From Eudorina sp. 2006-703-Eu-15 (Eukaryota; Chlorophyta; Chlorophyceae; Chlamydomonadales; Volvocaceae), in contig BDSI01000007.1 in assembly GCA_003117195.1 (NCBI GenBank), forward strand, positions 682,001 through 746,000: DNA of 64,000 nucleotides. Direction: 5' to 3'. The translations under genes were made by a program, and so were the position numbers. Below the pieces are notes generated by a model that searched no databases, was not told where the DNA came from, and saw nothing but the letters and a program-made list of their open reading frames with translations. Every line of letters begins with the position of its first letter. Position 1 is the stretch's first letter. Below, piece after piece: positions 1-12,057 of the stretch.

Positions 1-112
1 GTGGAGAGCTTTTGCGCAACAGTTGTTGTCTTTGTTTATATATACCTTTTGTTCTGCTGGGTTTTGCCTGTCGTGAACATCTTTGCGGCCGTGTAGGCTC
101 CGCCCTCTCCAG

Positions 113-3100
113 CCGTCAGTGCGCGAAAATCGAGCGTGTTCAAGGACACTCCACGCAAGAAACGATGGATTATTCCAATAGTCATTACAATTCTCCTTGC
201 AGTGGCGCTTGCCATTGGTGTCGGTGTTGGACTCGCCTTACGTCGACAGGGCCACGAGGTAGAACGCATTGTTAGAAGGGCATTGCGGGGCAAGAGCAAT
301 TTTGCAGATAAATTCATACATAATAAAAATTAACTATATTTGAGCCTTGTCGCTTCGTCTTCGCATAAATGTCATCGTCGTAGCCGACACGCTGTGGGCG
401 CGCGCTTTCGCTGGACTTCAGGCGCATGCAGGCTTTTCTTTGGCGTTCACATGTTTTTTTGGCGTGAAAACCCTTTTCGACAATGACCTGGCGCTGCTTC
501 CGTCATTCAAACGGATGCACGCGTCGCGGCCGCGCTCGACCGATTACCGCTTTGTGAACCACTCGTGCCTGTGCAGGGCTCAGCACCGCCCGCCGCGCGC
601 AGCAACGAACGAGTTGCAAACCTATCCACAGTTGCAAGTAAGCTTCTGCAGTACATACCCGTTGATACACGACAAGCGGATACGAACGAGTTAATCGAGT
701 CATACCTCAATCAGGTATGGTGGCCAGGATTCCAGATCAGAGCATATCACCTTGCGCGATGCGGATAGACTGGCGCGAACTCTTAGCCGCTGAATCCTTA
801 CCCCGTCAATTTGCACCTAGAGGTGTGGCTGACACGCTCTTGCCCACTACCGTATCATGAACACAAACCTTCGGCCCCGCCCTGGTCCGCTTGGGGCCTG
901 TGGACGTGTAGCGGCCACGTCCCCTGTCCCGCAATGCCCGAAAGGCGACATTACGCCACTTACCCTTCACGGGCACGTACGGCGGGGCTCCCCGCTTTCA
1001 CACGCTTCGGGCGAAGGAACCACTGCGGCCAGGCCACTTCAAAGCCAACATGATCAGTCATTAAAGGAAGGAAAAAAGGAATGGATACTGCAATACGGGC
1101 CCCGAAAGGGAGCAACGGTTCGACCCGGGAGCTGCAACTCGTTACCTTGCTGCCACCGGTTCCCGGGTCCATCCCCGGTGCCCTCCGTCCGCCCAGTCAG
1201 CAGCTCGTGTTGAGCTTGCTCCCCGCCCTCGCTGCGCAGCTGTCTCGCTTTGAGCCGCTGGCGCAGTTGCTGGCCGCCGTGCTCCCCGGCATGGGGCTCA
1301 ACGAAACCGCCATCCAGCCTCAGGCGATTCAAGTCCTGCTGCAGACGTGGATGGAGGTAAGCGGAGTGATACCGGTCCTGGACTAAATACTGTAGATTGT
1401 ATCTCCCGAGCAGAGCAGAGCAGAGCAGAGCAGAGCAGGGTGGGGTGGAGTTCCTTACCACCTGCCGCACGAGCACTCGCTCGAAGGTGTCCCCGTCGTC
1501 CAAGCTGTCAGCTCCATTCCACACTCACAGCCGGGCACTGGGGCCAGCAGCCACGGATGATCCATCAGCGACCCATAGGTCAGTGGCACGCTGGCAGCCT
1601 TAGGGTTCATGGCCGCGGCGATCCGTACAACCAAAGCCTGAAGCCGCAGCATCCATCCTATCCGGTTAGGTACGGGCATGCAAGCCCACCGTGAATTCCT
1701 CCTCCTACGAAGGCGCTCGGACCTCGACCCACCCCTCGGCGAATCGCGGCGCCAAACATGGAGCACAGCGGCGTCGTACAGCACTTGAGGTCAGGGTGGC
1801 TATCTTAAGATATAAATATCTATTCGGCCGAAAAACTTCTGAAATTTTAGATACTTTTGGCCTGCCAAAACATGGAGTTTAAGATACTTTGACCCCTTGT
1901 GTGGGACATGATATCTTCCCGTTGACATATACTCGAACGAGTGATGGGGTCCCTGAAATCTCCCACCCGGGGTCGGTACTCGTCGTCTGCAGTCATCTAT
2001 GGCTAGGTGTTGCACTTATGGGGTCGGTTCTCGCCGTCTGAAGTCATCTATGGCTAGGTGTTGCACTTCTGGGTTCGGTTCGTGGAAGTTCTCCATCAAT
2101 GTTGCGCCCTGTCCGATGCCCTCTATAGATACTTCGGGCCGTTTCCAGTTGGAAATATCTCCCCATAGACAGATACTTTCAGCGTTTCGAAGCCAGGTGT
2201 ATCTCTGGCCGTAGATACTCCCAAAAATAAGATAGCCACCCTGCTTGAGGTTTCCCAGACCGCAGCATGCCTTGAACGCAGCCCCGCCTCCGACCTTTGT
2301 CCACCTTGCTTTGCTGATCCTGCTGACGGCCCCAGGACAACAAGGTGGACAGCAGCTCTCTAGGGGCCACTGTGGACAGCCTGGCGCAGTTGGCGCAGGT
2401 GGGTGAGGTCAGCGGCATGTTGGCAGGCGGAAGGCGGAAGGCGGGGCTGAGGGAACACGTTTCTTGTTACCGCGGAACCGACAACACAAAGGGATAATCG
2501 GTGCCTGCCGGAAGGGATACTGGGCGGGTGGACGGCATCAATAGTAATGAGAAGTCATTCATCGATTCATTTGCTGGTTCAAACGGAGCCAGGTAGCCAT
2601 CACTTCTCAGGCTAGTCAGAAGCTCGCTCAGGGGCCGGTCTCCCTGGAAAGGAAGCGCCGACGCCATCTTTCTCTCCCGGCGCGTGTGCTCATGTCGTGA
2701 TTCCCTGGCCTTGCAGGGCGTGCTGGACTACCAATCAAACCTAACTCCGATCACCAAAAATTTGGGCGCCCTGGTGGCGCAAGTTAAGCAGAAGATTGAC
2801 GCCATGCCCAACTCCACTTTCCAAGTGGGCTCGGGGGTGGTCAACCTGGGCGGCGTCCGTACGGCACTGGGCGGGCGACGCCGCGACGTGCTCAGCAGCA
2901 GCGGCGCGGGGCACGGCGGCGCCGACCGAAGCAGCCGGGCACTGCAGCAGCAGCAGCAGCCGCAGGGCGACCAGGTGTGAGCCGCTGGGCTGCTGGGGTG
3001 CAACCGCAGTCCGTGCACGGTACAGGGTAACACTCCCAGCCTCCGAAAGCACTCTGGGATGCGGTTTCCAAAGCGATGTAGCACTGTGTAACACTGTGTA

Positions 3101-6100
3101 ACACTGTGGAGCACTGTGGAACACGGTAATGCTAACGTCGCTCGTGTGCCGCCGTGCCCCCCCGTGTGGCCGCAGGGCGATGCGCAGCTCCTCTTGAAAG
3201 AGAAAGTCAAGGCGGCGGTGAGGAGGGGGGGCGACGGGGAGGCGCCAGAGATCAGAGAGCTTCGGGGAGAGGCGGGGATGCGCCCCATCCGGAGTGGGTG
3301 CGGAACTGCGGAACTGCGGATGCGGATGCGGAGCTGCGGGTGCGGATGTTAGGTGGGGCATCCCAGGAGGGAGCCCCGGAGAGGACGGAGGCGGGGCTCT
3401 GCGGGGCAGTGGACCCCGGCAACCCAGGCGGAAGTGGTCACGCGGCTGCTGCGGTTAGGCTGTCGCACGAGCTGCGCGAACGGTCCGGGACGTGCGTCTG
3501 GCGGCCGGTGCTGCAAGTGCACCACATGTTGGAGAACCCAGCAGCGGCCGAGCCAGCAGCGGCCGACGGCGATCAGCGATCAGCCCCCAAGGGCACATGG
3601 TGGCACGCCGTGCTCAGCGCATGGCGATGTTTTTCGTCTTCAAGGCCCAGACATGGCGGTAGCCAGGCCTAAGGCCCAGCTTAGTCCTGCCACGTACCTC
3701 AGAACGGAGACCAAACGTCCCTCGCCTTCCCGTCGCCCCCTAGAGGACCTGCCCTGCTACCGGTCTGCGGGCCCGGCCCCTTCTCAATCCCCCTCCCCCA
3801 AACACGCAGATCGACTCAGTCCTGGCCAGCCCCGCCGCGGCGCCGTACTTGGATGCGCTGCGGAAGCTGTACGAACCAGCTTCCCTGCCGGACCTGCTGG
3901 AGGCGCTGTACGGCGTGCTGACTCAGCTTGTGGATGCCAGTGATGAGTTGCGGGACATCATGTCGCGCCTTGACACTCATTTTGAGGCGGAGCTCATGCC
4001 CATGTGGGTGCTGGGTGGCGGCGTTTGGTGTTGGTGGTTGGTGTTGGTGGTTGTCTAAGGGGTTCGTACTTGTCCCAAATCACACCGAAACACCGGGCGC
4101 TGCAGCTTGGTTTGCCTCGTTCTTTTGTTTGGAGTACCAACCTGCTGATGCCCCTCTCCCCCCTCCCACCTCCCAATCACTTGGTCGATGCGTTGACGTG
4201 CTTTGCGTCCCTCAGTCTGCCAATCTACAACCCTCGCACGAAGACGAACCTCACGACGCTCGCTACTGCCGTACCGTTCGACAAGCGTACGACGGTTGCG
4301 CTGCTGGGGCCAGCCCGGCGGTTGCTGCAGCAGTCGGACCCGCTGCAGGCCGCCCTGCTGCGGACGCGACTGCCGGGTACGTTCAAGCCAGCCAACAGCT
4401 CCCTGATGCCGAGGACGCTCGTCCCACTGGTGTTTCACGTAATGACGTACAGGTACGGCGGATGGCGGGATGGGCCCACCCGCCGCCCATCGCTGAAACT
4501 CCGCCCTGGCTGGATGGGCCTGGCCGCGCATACCGAACCTACCTTCGTGTGCCCCCTACACGCCGATTCTCATTCGTTCATGTATTCATTCGTTCACTCA
4601 ATCACGACCTCGCCTAGGCCGCTTGAGCCCTCTATGACCGAGCTGTCTGCACTGGGGCTAGATAGGCCACCCTGGCCCGCTGTACTCCTGCACCTGGCTC
4701 AATATTTGAGACGTACGATTCACGCGCGAGGCAGCGCAGGATCAGCGCAGGATCACGCCAGACCTGAGCTAGCGCACCTCCGGGGTATCGTGGCGCAGTA
4801 TTAAGTTATTGTGTTTATTGCACGTGCAGTATCCCGGAGGTATAGCGTCTGGGCCGGTTTAATTACCCGCCCGGAAGTCAGGGACTCAGGGTACAGCTTG
4901 TAACGGTTGGACAAACGACCTGGGGCTGACGCGCGTCGTCCCGCGGTCCTTCATCTGGCGCTTTGGTGGGCCCTATCCGGAAACCGCAGGATGAGCAATG
5001 GCGGCTACGGGCCTCCCAACTACGACAAGGCGCCCGACCTCGTGAACCGGATCCTGCAGAAGGTGAACACCATGGCCTTCAAGACCAACCTCCAGTTCTT
5101 CATCAACGAGGTCCGATACGACCCGGACGCGTGAGTTCCGTACATGTTGCCGTACATGTTGCCGTACATGCTGATGCCGTTCAGTCCCCAGAGGAAGTCG
5201 GTCACTGGCGAGGGTGACCGCAGGTGGCGACGGCCTGTGCACCGTATGCGGCGCCTGACCGTCGCCATCATACAACAGCAACGCCGTGATGGCTCGCCTT
5301 GTCGTGGTTACGTTACATCTCTGAAGGCTCCAAAGGCTGATCTCGTCCCCACGGCTTGCTCCACGATGTATGCCGCCCCGCAGCAACCCCTACCTCCTAA
5401 AGGAAAACCGCGCCGAGTGGATGGCCTGCGCCGCAAAGGGCAACTACGTGTACGCACGCTGCTCTGAAGTGCTCAATGTACGACACTGTACGGCGCTGTA
5501 CGGCACAGATCCGCGGCGAGGGGTGTGCCGCGCCTGGGCGTAGGCCTGGGAGAGGGGGCCTGGAAGCGACCTGCAGCCGGGAGAAGCGACCACTAGGAGA
5601 GGGTTCGCTTCGCTGAGGGTATAACAACGATACAGACCGCAGGAGGATTATGATCCGAAGCATTGTTACATTCATTCATTCATTGTTACTAAGGATGTTA
5701 CAGTGGACCCCCGACGCATGCTGGCAGTCTGTACACCGTCGCCCAGCCACCATCAGCAATCTATCGGGGTGTGGCACGTTCGGTTTGCAGCACTGACCCA
5801 TTGTGTGATGTGCTGTGCGTGCCTCCTCCGCCTCCTCCGCCCCGTCGATCCCCCTCCCCTCCCCTTCCCCCGACTCAGGGTGCCAAGGACCATCCCCGCT
5901 CCATCAACATCTACGTGGTGGGCGACAGATCCAACGCGTCTTTCGCCGGGTGGGTGGGTGCGTGGATGCGCGGGTGGTGGATGCGTGTACCCGCCCTACA
6001 GCTGCCCTGCAGCCGCCCTGCAGCCGCCCTGCAGCCGCCCTGCAGCCGCCCTGCAGCCGCCCTGCAGCCGCCCTGCAGCCGCCCTGCAGCCTCCAGCGCC

Positions 6101-7062
6101 CCGGCACACCCCGCAACCGCGGCCTGAGCCCGATGCTTCCTTCCCTTTGAGCGTCAGCCACTTACGTTTTTCCTTTTCCGCTGCGATGTCGTACAGGTAC
6201 GGCTGGGTGCCGTCTTCGCCCACCAACATCACCACGGGACATGTGGCGATCCTCTGGAGCGTCCTGGACACCAACCAGTGGAACAGCAGGGCCGGGTGGG
6301 AGTACGGCGCCAAGGTGGTATGGCACGAGATCATGTGAGCAACCGTGTACGGCGGCACTGTACTGCTCCGCGACTCTCTCTGCCGTACGGTAGTGGAAGG
6401 TCGAGACTGTAATGTCGGTACGGTGCACTCCATGGCTTGGGGGCGATGCACGCGCGGTATCGAGATCCATTTAGATCGGCTTTTCCGCCTGGCCTTGCGT
6501 GAACACTTGAACACCTGAACACGTGAACACGTGAACACCTGAACACCTGCGACCATAGCTGTACCGCATGAGTTGGTGAGTTGGTGACCGAGTCCCGCTG
6601 TGCAATTGATACGGCGTCGAACCCGTTCCCTCCCGACCTGTCCATCATGCCCTCCCACCACCCCGCCCACCACCACCCCGCCCCACCATCGCGCCCCACC
6701 ATCACGCCCTCCCACCACGCCCTCCATTGTGCCAACCATCTCACCAAATGGCCATCGCACCCGAGGACGCTCCCCGCCTCCCCGCCTCCCATCCTCCCTC
6801 CTGCCCCCGCAGGCACCACCTTGGGCTGTACCACACCTTCGGGCGCGCCAGCAGCACCGCAGGCCCCTGCACCCTGTCCTCCGATGACGGGATCACCGAC
6901 ACACCAATTGTGGCAGGTCGGAACCTGGAACCACACAATGCGTGGGAGCGGCCCCCAATGAAACAAACTGCCGAGTCCCTAGCTTAGCTTTACAAGCTTT
7001 ACAAGTGGGGGCCTGGGGGCAGTTCCTGGGCCTCTCTCTAGAATTGCTCAACGGGCCCAGGT

Positions 7063-7157
<95 letters not shown>

Positions 7158-10100
7158 CCGAACGTCCAAGGCCAAGGCCTGAGGGGCCCGTTAGCTCGCA
7201 GCGCCGCAGCTCATGTTCCAGGGGATGCGGTCTTCGTTGCAAGGGAGCACACCGAGCACCCATATTTCCGATGCAGCTCTCTTTCCCCTTTGCCCCGGAC
7301 ATCCCACGTCGCAGTTACGTCGCAGACCGTTGTGGCCTTTACAGATGTCGTAGAAAAGCTTTCCAGAGAGCGCCAGATAGGCCGTGCCCGAGGCGCATAG
7401 GGCCCTCAGCGACCCCAATAGTTACAGCAGCCGTAGTAGCACGTGGTCGCGCAGCCGCCGAAACGTGAAGGTCTAAGGACCAAAGGAGGGTACCTACGGG
7501 TCTTGCGGCGGCGGCGTGTCACCCACCCATGTATTGCCCTTCTCGGCCGGTACGGCACTGCAGGTCCTGTGTACGAGCAGAAATCCTTCGCGACGGCCTC
7601 CCGGGAGTACTGCCTGGACATATTTAACAACGACATGTCGAGCGACTGGGACGTCGTAGAGGACGTGAGTACGGTGGACAACGGAACGGCACACTTTGTA
7701 CGACGTGCATGAGGACGCGGTGTATGCCGCGCGCACCACCAGGGCAGTTTCTACATGTAACCGTTACAAGTTGCAAGTTGCAACCGCTTTGCTTGCGTGG
7801 TAGTGCGCCGCGCACGTTTAGGTCCTTTGGATGTGCCCTGCTGGCGCGCGGTGCCGGCCATACCGCACACGCGTTTCCGCGTTTCCGCGTCCGATTTTCG
7901 CTTGTGTCGTCATTCTTTGGGGTGCTGCAGAACTGGCGCACGCACCTGGGCATCCCCGCAGCGGATGCCACGCACAACTACGACTCGTGTCCCACCCAAC
8001 CCGGCGTGGACGAGCTGGGGAACTACATCACGTACACACACGACGTGTGCATCGTCGCGCTCGGGCACACCACCGCGGGTGCGTGTCGGGAGGGCAGGCG
8101 GTCAGCTGTCCGGCGGATGAAATGAAACCCCCGTAGGTGTCTGTCGTACACTGGACCTCAGTCCTGACCGGACCCCGGAGGGTGACGAGAGGGTGGGTGC
8201 TTTCGACGAACGACTTGGCCCAACCCGGCACCATAAACGTCTTTTACAACGCTATAGTCCCTAATGCGCCCGCTGCTGCGGACGGTACGGCACAGTACGA
8301 CACGGTACGGCAAGATACGGCACAGTACGACACGGTACGGCACGATACGGGGCCTGTGGCCTGACCCCACTACACACTAACCCCCCGGCGCCCCGGGGCC
8401 CCGCTGCCCTGCCCCACCTCACACAGGTCAGAGCAGGTACATGCACGCCTTCGCGGAGGCCGTTCAGAACCAGCTGTACGTGTGGGGCCAGTACTTTGCG
8501 GCGCTCGGGCCGTCCTCCTTCGCCCAGCCGCCCAAGCCCCCGACCCTCATCCAGGCCAAGGGCCCATGCGCGGTGCGACGCGTGGACGGGGCGGGGGGTT
8601 CTGTCCTAGGGGGGACCCAGCAGCCTGCACTGGGCCCCTTGCGCGCTGCGCCCCTTGGGCCGGAGCATAGTGGAACTGCCAGGCTGGCTGACTGGCTGGC
8701 TGGCTGACGGACGGACGGACGGACGGACGGACGGACGGACCTAAGCACGCCGTAATCCGGCCCGCACGCCTCTGGGGCAATGGGCGTGGGAGCGGGCCAA
8801 TGACCTAGTACCATCCCTCTGTGATGCCGGGGGCACACTTGCACGGAGGAACAACAAACCCACTGTTTCGTGTGGCGTGTGGCAGCATGCATGGTGGCAC
8901 GGACGCCGCGATGACGTGTGACGTGCCGGTGTGGGGCGCCTGTGCCGGTGTGTGGGGCCCTGTGCCGCAGGTCACCCGCGGGGGCTGCAAGTGCCGCAGC
9001 GCCTGGAGCTTCAAGGGGGTGCAGCTGAGCGGCTGCGCCAACCCAGATGGAGACACGGTCGGCCTGTGGTGCCTCGTGGAGCAGGTGGGGCAGGGAGGGG
9101 GGGCAGGGGAGGGGCAGGGGGTTAGAGGGGACGGCCAAAGGAAAGGGAGCGGGGCAGCGGCTCGCGTTTGAAAGGAGCAAACTCCCATTCGATGGTCGAG
9201 ATGCCGAGTTGCCGACCTCCTCGCCATGCTCACCCGGGGATCAGCAATTCAGGCGGGCCGGGCGATTCCGGGTTCCGTTGCGCTACTACGTTGGATAGAC
9301 GGCGGATAGACCCGGCACCATTGGTTGCGTCGGGACGAAGCTCCAACGGCCGTTGGCTTCTGCCCACGATAACTGTTCCCAACTTACCATGTACAGCACC
9401 GCGCCGTACTGCGGAAACGAGCAACCGAACCGCGTTCCGACAATCTGCGGCACTCCAGGGCCGTCACTGTCCAAACTAAGACCCCCCGTCCGTGTGTGGG
9501 CGGTACCCCAGGACGGCAACTGCGCTTCTGCCATCAACGGCTATTGGGACTACTGCCCGCCGGCGGCCAGCCTGGACCTGTGCGCGTCCGCGGAGCCCAG
9601 CAGCAGCGCACCTCCGCCACCGCCGGCCCGGTGCGGCAATCAGTCACCGTGGCTCCCCACGTGCTGTGCCAGCTGCCCACTCCTGTCGCTGCCTCCATGA
9701 CATCTGCCGTTCATGTTTACACATGCACACACGCGCACCCCAAAGCCGGTATACCCAGCATTTATTGAATAAATAATCTGTAAATGTGACAAGGTAGACC
9801 TTTAGTCCCGACCGGGCATCCAACGGGCCCGGACAGCCCACATAAATAACGTCACAGCGGACCCCGCGGCTCCGGTCATTATGCTGCATCACCAATACCA
9901 ACACCAAGGCCGTTTGGGGTACGCCAGAGCCGTGCGCGAGCCAGGGCTGCCCCAGGGACCCGCCTTGGTTTGGCACGGGTGGGGCAGGAGCGTGGCGTGC
10001 GGCACCCTGTTATTATCACCACGGGTGGCGGGGTGGGGCAGACGCACCACATCGTGTGCGTGTGCATACACCGTTGATCCCTTTTCGGGGTCCGCTGGAA

Positions 10101-12057
10101 AGTTCATTCCTTGATTCCTTCCTTTCTTCCTGTGCGTGACTGCATGCGTGGTATTGTGGCGCGCTCGGGACCCCTACCGCTGCGCCGCCCCACCCTCCAG
10201 GCCGCCGCCACCCCCGGACCCTTGCGGACCCGGCGCTGTGTCCTGGTCCGGCTCCATCTGCTCACGTGACCCATGGGCCATGCTGGACGGCAAGGGCGAC
10301 TACGATATCGCCTACAGGGGCTGCGCCAACCCCGACAACGACCCCCAGGTGATCGTGGTTGGTGATTGGTGGTTGGTGGTTGCCAACCTGGTTGGTGGTT
10401 GGGTGAATATTCAGCAGATACGGTACAAAGATGGCGGAGAGACAGGGAACCCAGATGTCAGGACGACAGGGAGGCAGAGCCCGAATGGAGGACAGGGAGG
10501 AACAGGGAGGTAAACTGCGTCCCCGGGGGAGGGACAGATCTACAGTAGACGCCGAACCGAGGGTGTACGGCGGTGTACGGCGGTGTACGGCGGTGTACGG
10601 CGATGTACGGCGATGAGCGGTGCACCAGGGCGGCCAGCCACCGCCGAGCCAAGGCGGTACCCACGGACGGCCTCCCGGCCCCTCGAGACGGCCCCTAGAG
10701 AGACAAGCAGACAACACTCCGCGCCTTGGGCAAGGGCCGTGTTCGCCTTAAAATGCTCAACAGTACCGAAGAACCGAACCGCTGATGGCCCACCCGCCTT
10801 CGACGGCCATATTCCACCGCAACGCCTCGCATTCCATTCTGCCAATCCTCTCCCCGCGCGTCGTCACCCCGGTCGACGCCGTGCCGAACCACATTTCCGC
10901 ACGCACACCGTCGGCCCCATCCGCCCCACGCTCTCTGGCTCGACCTCCAGGGCTCCTGGTGCCGCCTCCAGTCCGGCTTCACCACCTTGACGGGCCGGAC
11001 CTGGGACTACTGCGACCCCGGCTGCGTCGCATCGAACGGTAGCCGCATCACAGGCGGCACCAACAGCACCAACAGCACCGGCGGCACCACCGTCAAGACC
11101 AACGGCACCAGCAGCAGCATCGGCGCAGTCACCCTGGACCAAGCGGACGTGCAGGTCAGCTCCGGCGAATCCAACGCCAACACCAACACCAACACCAATG
11201 CCCTCCCTGTGGGCGATACCTTCACCAGCGACACCGCCGCAAGCGCTTCTGCAAACGATGCGGATGGTGGGGCAGCTCCTGAGCTGCTCGGCGAGGAAGC
11301 GGGCGCCGATGGCAGCGGCGGCGACGGCGGCATCGGCGGCGGCGGCGACAGCTGGTTTGAAGACGGCACGGGCGACGCGCTCGACGGCACAGTGGCGGCG
11401 CAACGCGACGGCCCGCCGCCCCAACTTGGAGAATACGAGCCCCCCGGACAGGCGGCGGCGGCTGCGGCGGCACCGCCACCGCCCTGGTCTACCTTGCAGT
11501 TTGACGGCGGGTACCTGCTCCCCGCGGAGGGCGGCCCCTGCGCCGCCTACCAGGGCCTGCCCGTCGGTTGCTCGTGTCGGTCCACCTGGGGTGTACTGCT
11601 GAAGCCGCCGTACGCGAATCTGGCGCTGAATTCGAGCTTGGGCCGCGGCGTCGGGCGGCGATACATCAGCGGCCGCCACTGCGCGGTGCTGCCCGAGCTG
11701 CAACCCGTCCCGGCGAACGGGACGGCGGCGGAGGTGCCGGCGGCGGCTCCGCCGCCGTCGCCGTCACCGCCGCCGCCGCCGTCTCCGCCGCCGCCGCCGC
11801 CGCCGCCGTCACCGCCGTCACCGCCGTCACCACCGCGGTCACTGTCGTCGCCGCCGCCGTCACCGCTGAGGTCGCCACCGTCGCCGCCGCCGTCGCCGTC
11901 GCCGCCGCCGTTTCCGCCGCCGTCGCCGCGGCAGCCGCCGGTGGGCATCTGTGAGGTGACGGGTTGCAAGGACCCGTCGTACAATGGTCGTATCATGGTG
12001 TGTGTGAATCCATGTACGGAGCTGACCTCCGCGCAAGGCGAGGACGTGCCGCTGTAG
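113..12057 (+). CDS. Type II membrane M43 (pappalysin-like) metalloprotease with kringle-like modules and Ser-Pro-rich tail; 5' end outside window
   Basis: Phase-consistent exons: 113-258, 577-714, 1201-1356, 2717-2974, 3176-3217, 3810-4003, 4216-4452, 4990-5130, 5384-5477, 5879-5949, 6197-6334, 6813-6916, 7564-7664, 7931-8078, 8427-8572, 8971-9084, 9512-9630, 10201-10348, 10951-12057 (TAG). They give about 1199 codons. No ATG lies upstream in frame, so the start is outside the window. Counting from the first full codon, a basic stretch (TPRKKRW) precedes one membrane helix (residues 19-42), which predicts a type II protein with an outside ectodomain. The zinc site HEIMHHLGLYH (535-545, HExxHxxGxxH) is completed across the 6334/6813 splice and is followed by a TDTP motif, as in M43. 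The usual Met-turn reads NYITY (637-641). Two kringle-like modules (GCANPD..D..G.WC..WDYC, about 705-860) follow, then a Gly/Asn/Ala-rich linker and Pro/Ser repeats (1094-1161) typical of algal wall glycoproteins. Extracellular matrix processing is inferred. The intervals 3218-3809 and 9631-10200 could hide further small exons. Confidence 0.85.
1408..1437. repeat. (GAGCA)6 microsatellite
   Basis: Six pentanucleotide units in the third intron of the M43 protease gene, just downstream of exon 1201-1356. Confidence 0.9.
1792..2243. mobile_element. Non-autonomous hAT-like MITE (452 bp) with 8-bp target site duplication
   Basis: The ends are inverted repeats: CAGGGTGGCTATCTTA at 1792-1807 matches the reverse complement of 2228-2243 over 16 bases. 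The flanks are a perfect 8-bp direct repeat CTTGAGGT (1784-1791 and 2244-2251). An 8-bp duplication and a terminus starting CAGGG are hallmarks of the hAT superfamily. There is no transposase ORF. Inside, two 51-bp units repeat in tandem (about 1968-2069), sharing AGTCATCTATGGCTAGGTGT. The element sits in an intron of the M43 protease gene and is more AT-rich than its surroundings. The intact duplication suggests a fairly young insertion. Confidence 0.88.
5656..5713. repeat. Dispersed repeat copy (GGATGTTACAGTGGACCCC type)
   Basis: A CATT-rich stretch followed by AAGGATGTTACAGTGGACCC. Nearly the same string recurs at about 55222. It lies in an intron of the M43 gene. Confidence 0.5.
6005..6091. 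repeat. 11-bp tandem repeat (CCTGCAGCCGC), about 8 copies
   Basis: An 11-base unit containing a PstI-like CTGCAG palindrome repeats about eight times in the intron between exons 5879-5949 and 6197-6334. Because 11 is not a multiple of 3, all forward frames stay open, which makes artefactual ORFs here. Confidence 0.95.
7066..7154. repeat. (GT)44 dinucleotide microsatellite
   Basis: An uninterrupted run of about 89 bases in the 6917-7563 intron of the M43 gene. The poly-Cys/Val ORFs over it are artefacts. Confidence 0.98.
8706..8740. repeat. (ACGG)n tetranucleotide repeat
   Basis: About nine GACG/ACGG units in the intron 8573-8970 of the M43 gene. Confidence 0.95.
9784..9872 (-). repeat. Dispersed repeat copy containing both the GGTCGGGACT and GGGGTCCGCTG motifs
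   Basis: The minus strand reads GGCCCGTTGGA.. CGGTCGGGACT .. CCTTGT.AC, matching copies at 43907, 45837 and 46400. The right part (GTCACAGCGGACCCCGCGG) matches the copy at 55222. It is intronic in the M43 gene. Confidence 0.5.
10069..10110 (+). repeat. Dispersed repeat copy (TACACCGTTGATCCCTT)
   Basis: The string TACACCGTTGATCCCTT followed by TCCGCTG..A.GTTCA also occurs at 16888-16935. Confidence 0.5.
10563..10615. repeat. 10-bp tandem repeat (GTGTACGGCG), 5 copies
   Basis: Five decamer units in the last intron of the M43 gene; the two 3' units are diverged (ATGTACGGCG). Confidence 0.9.

Noticed and set aside
7066..7154. Poly Cys-Val ORFs
   Set aside because: They are translations of a (GT)n microsatellite inside an intron.
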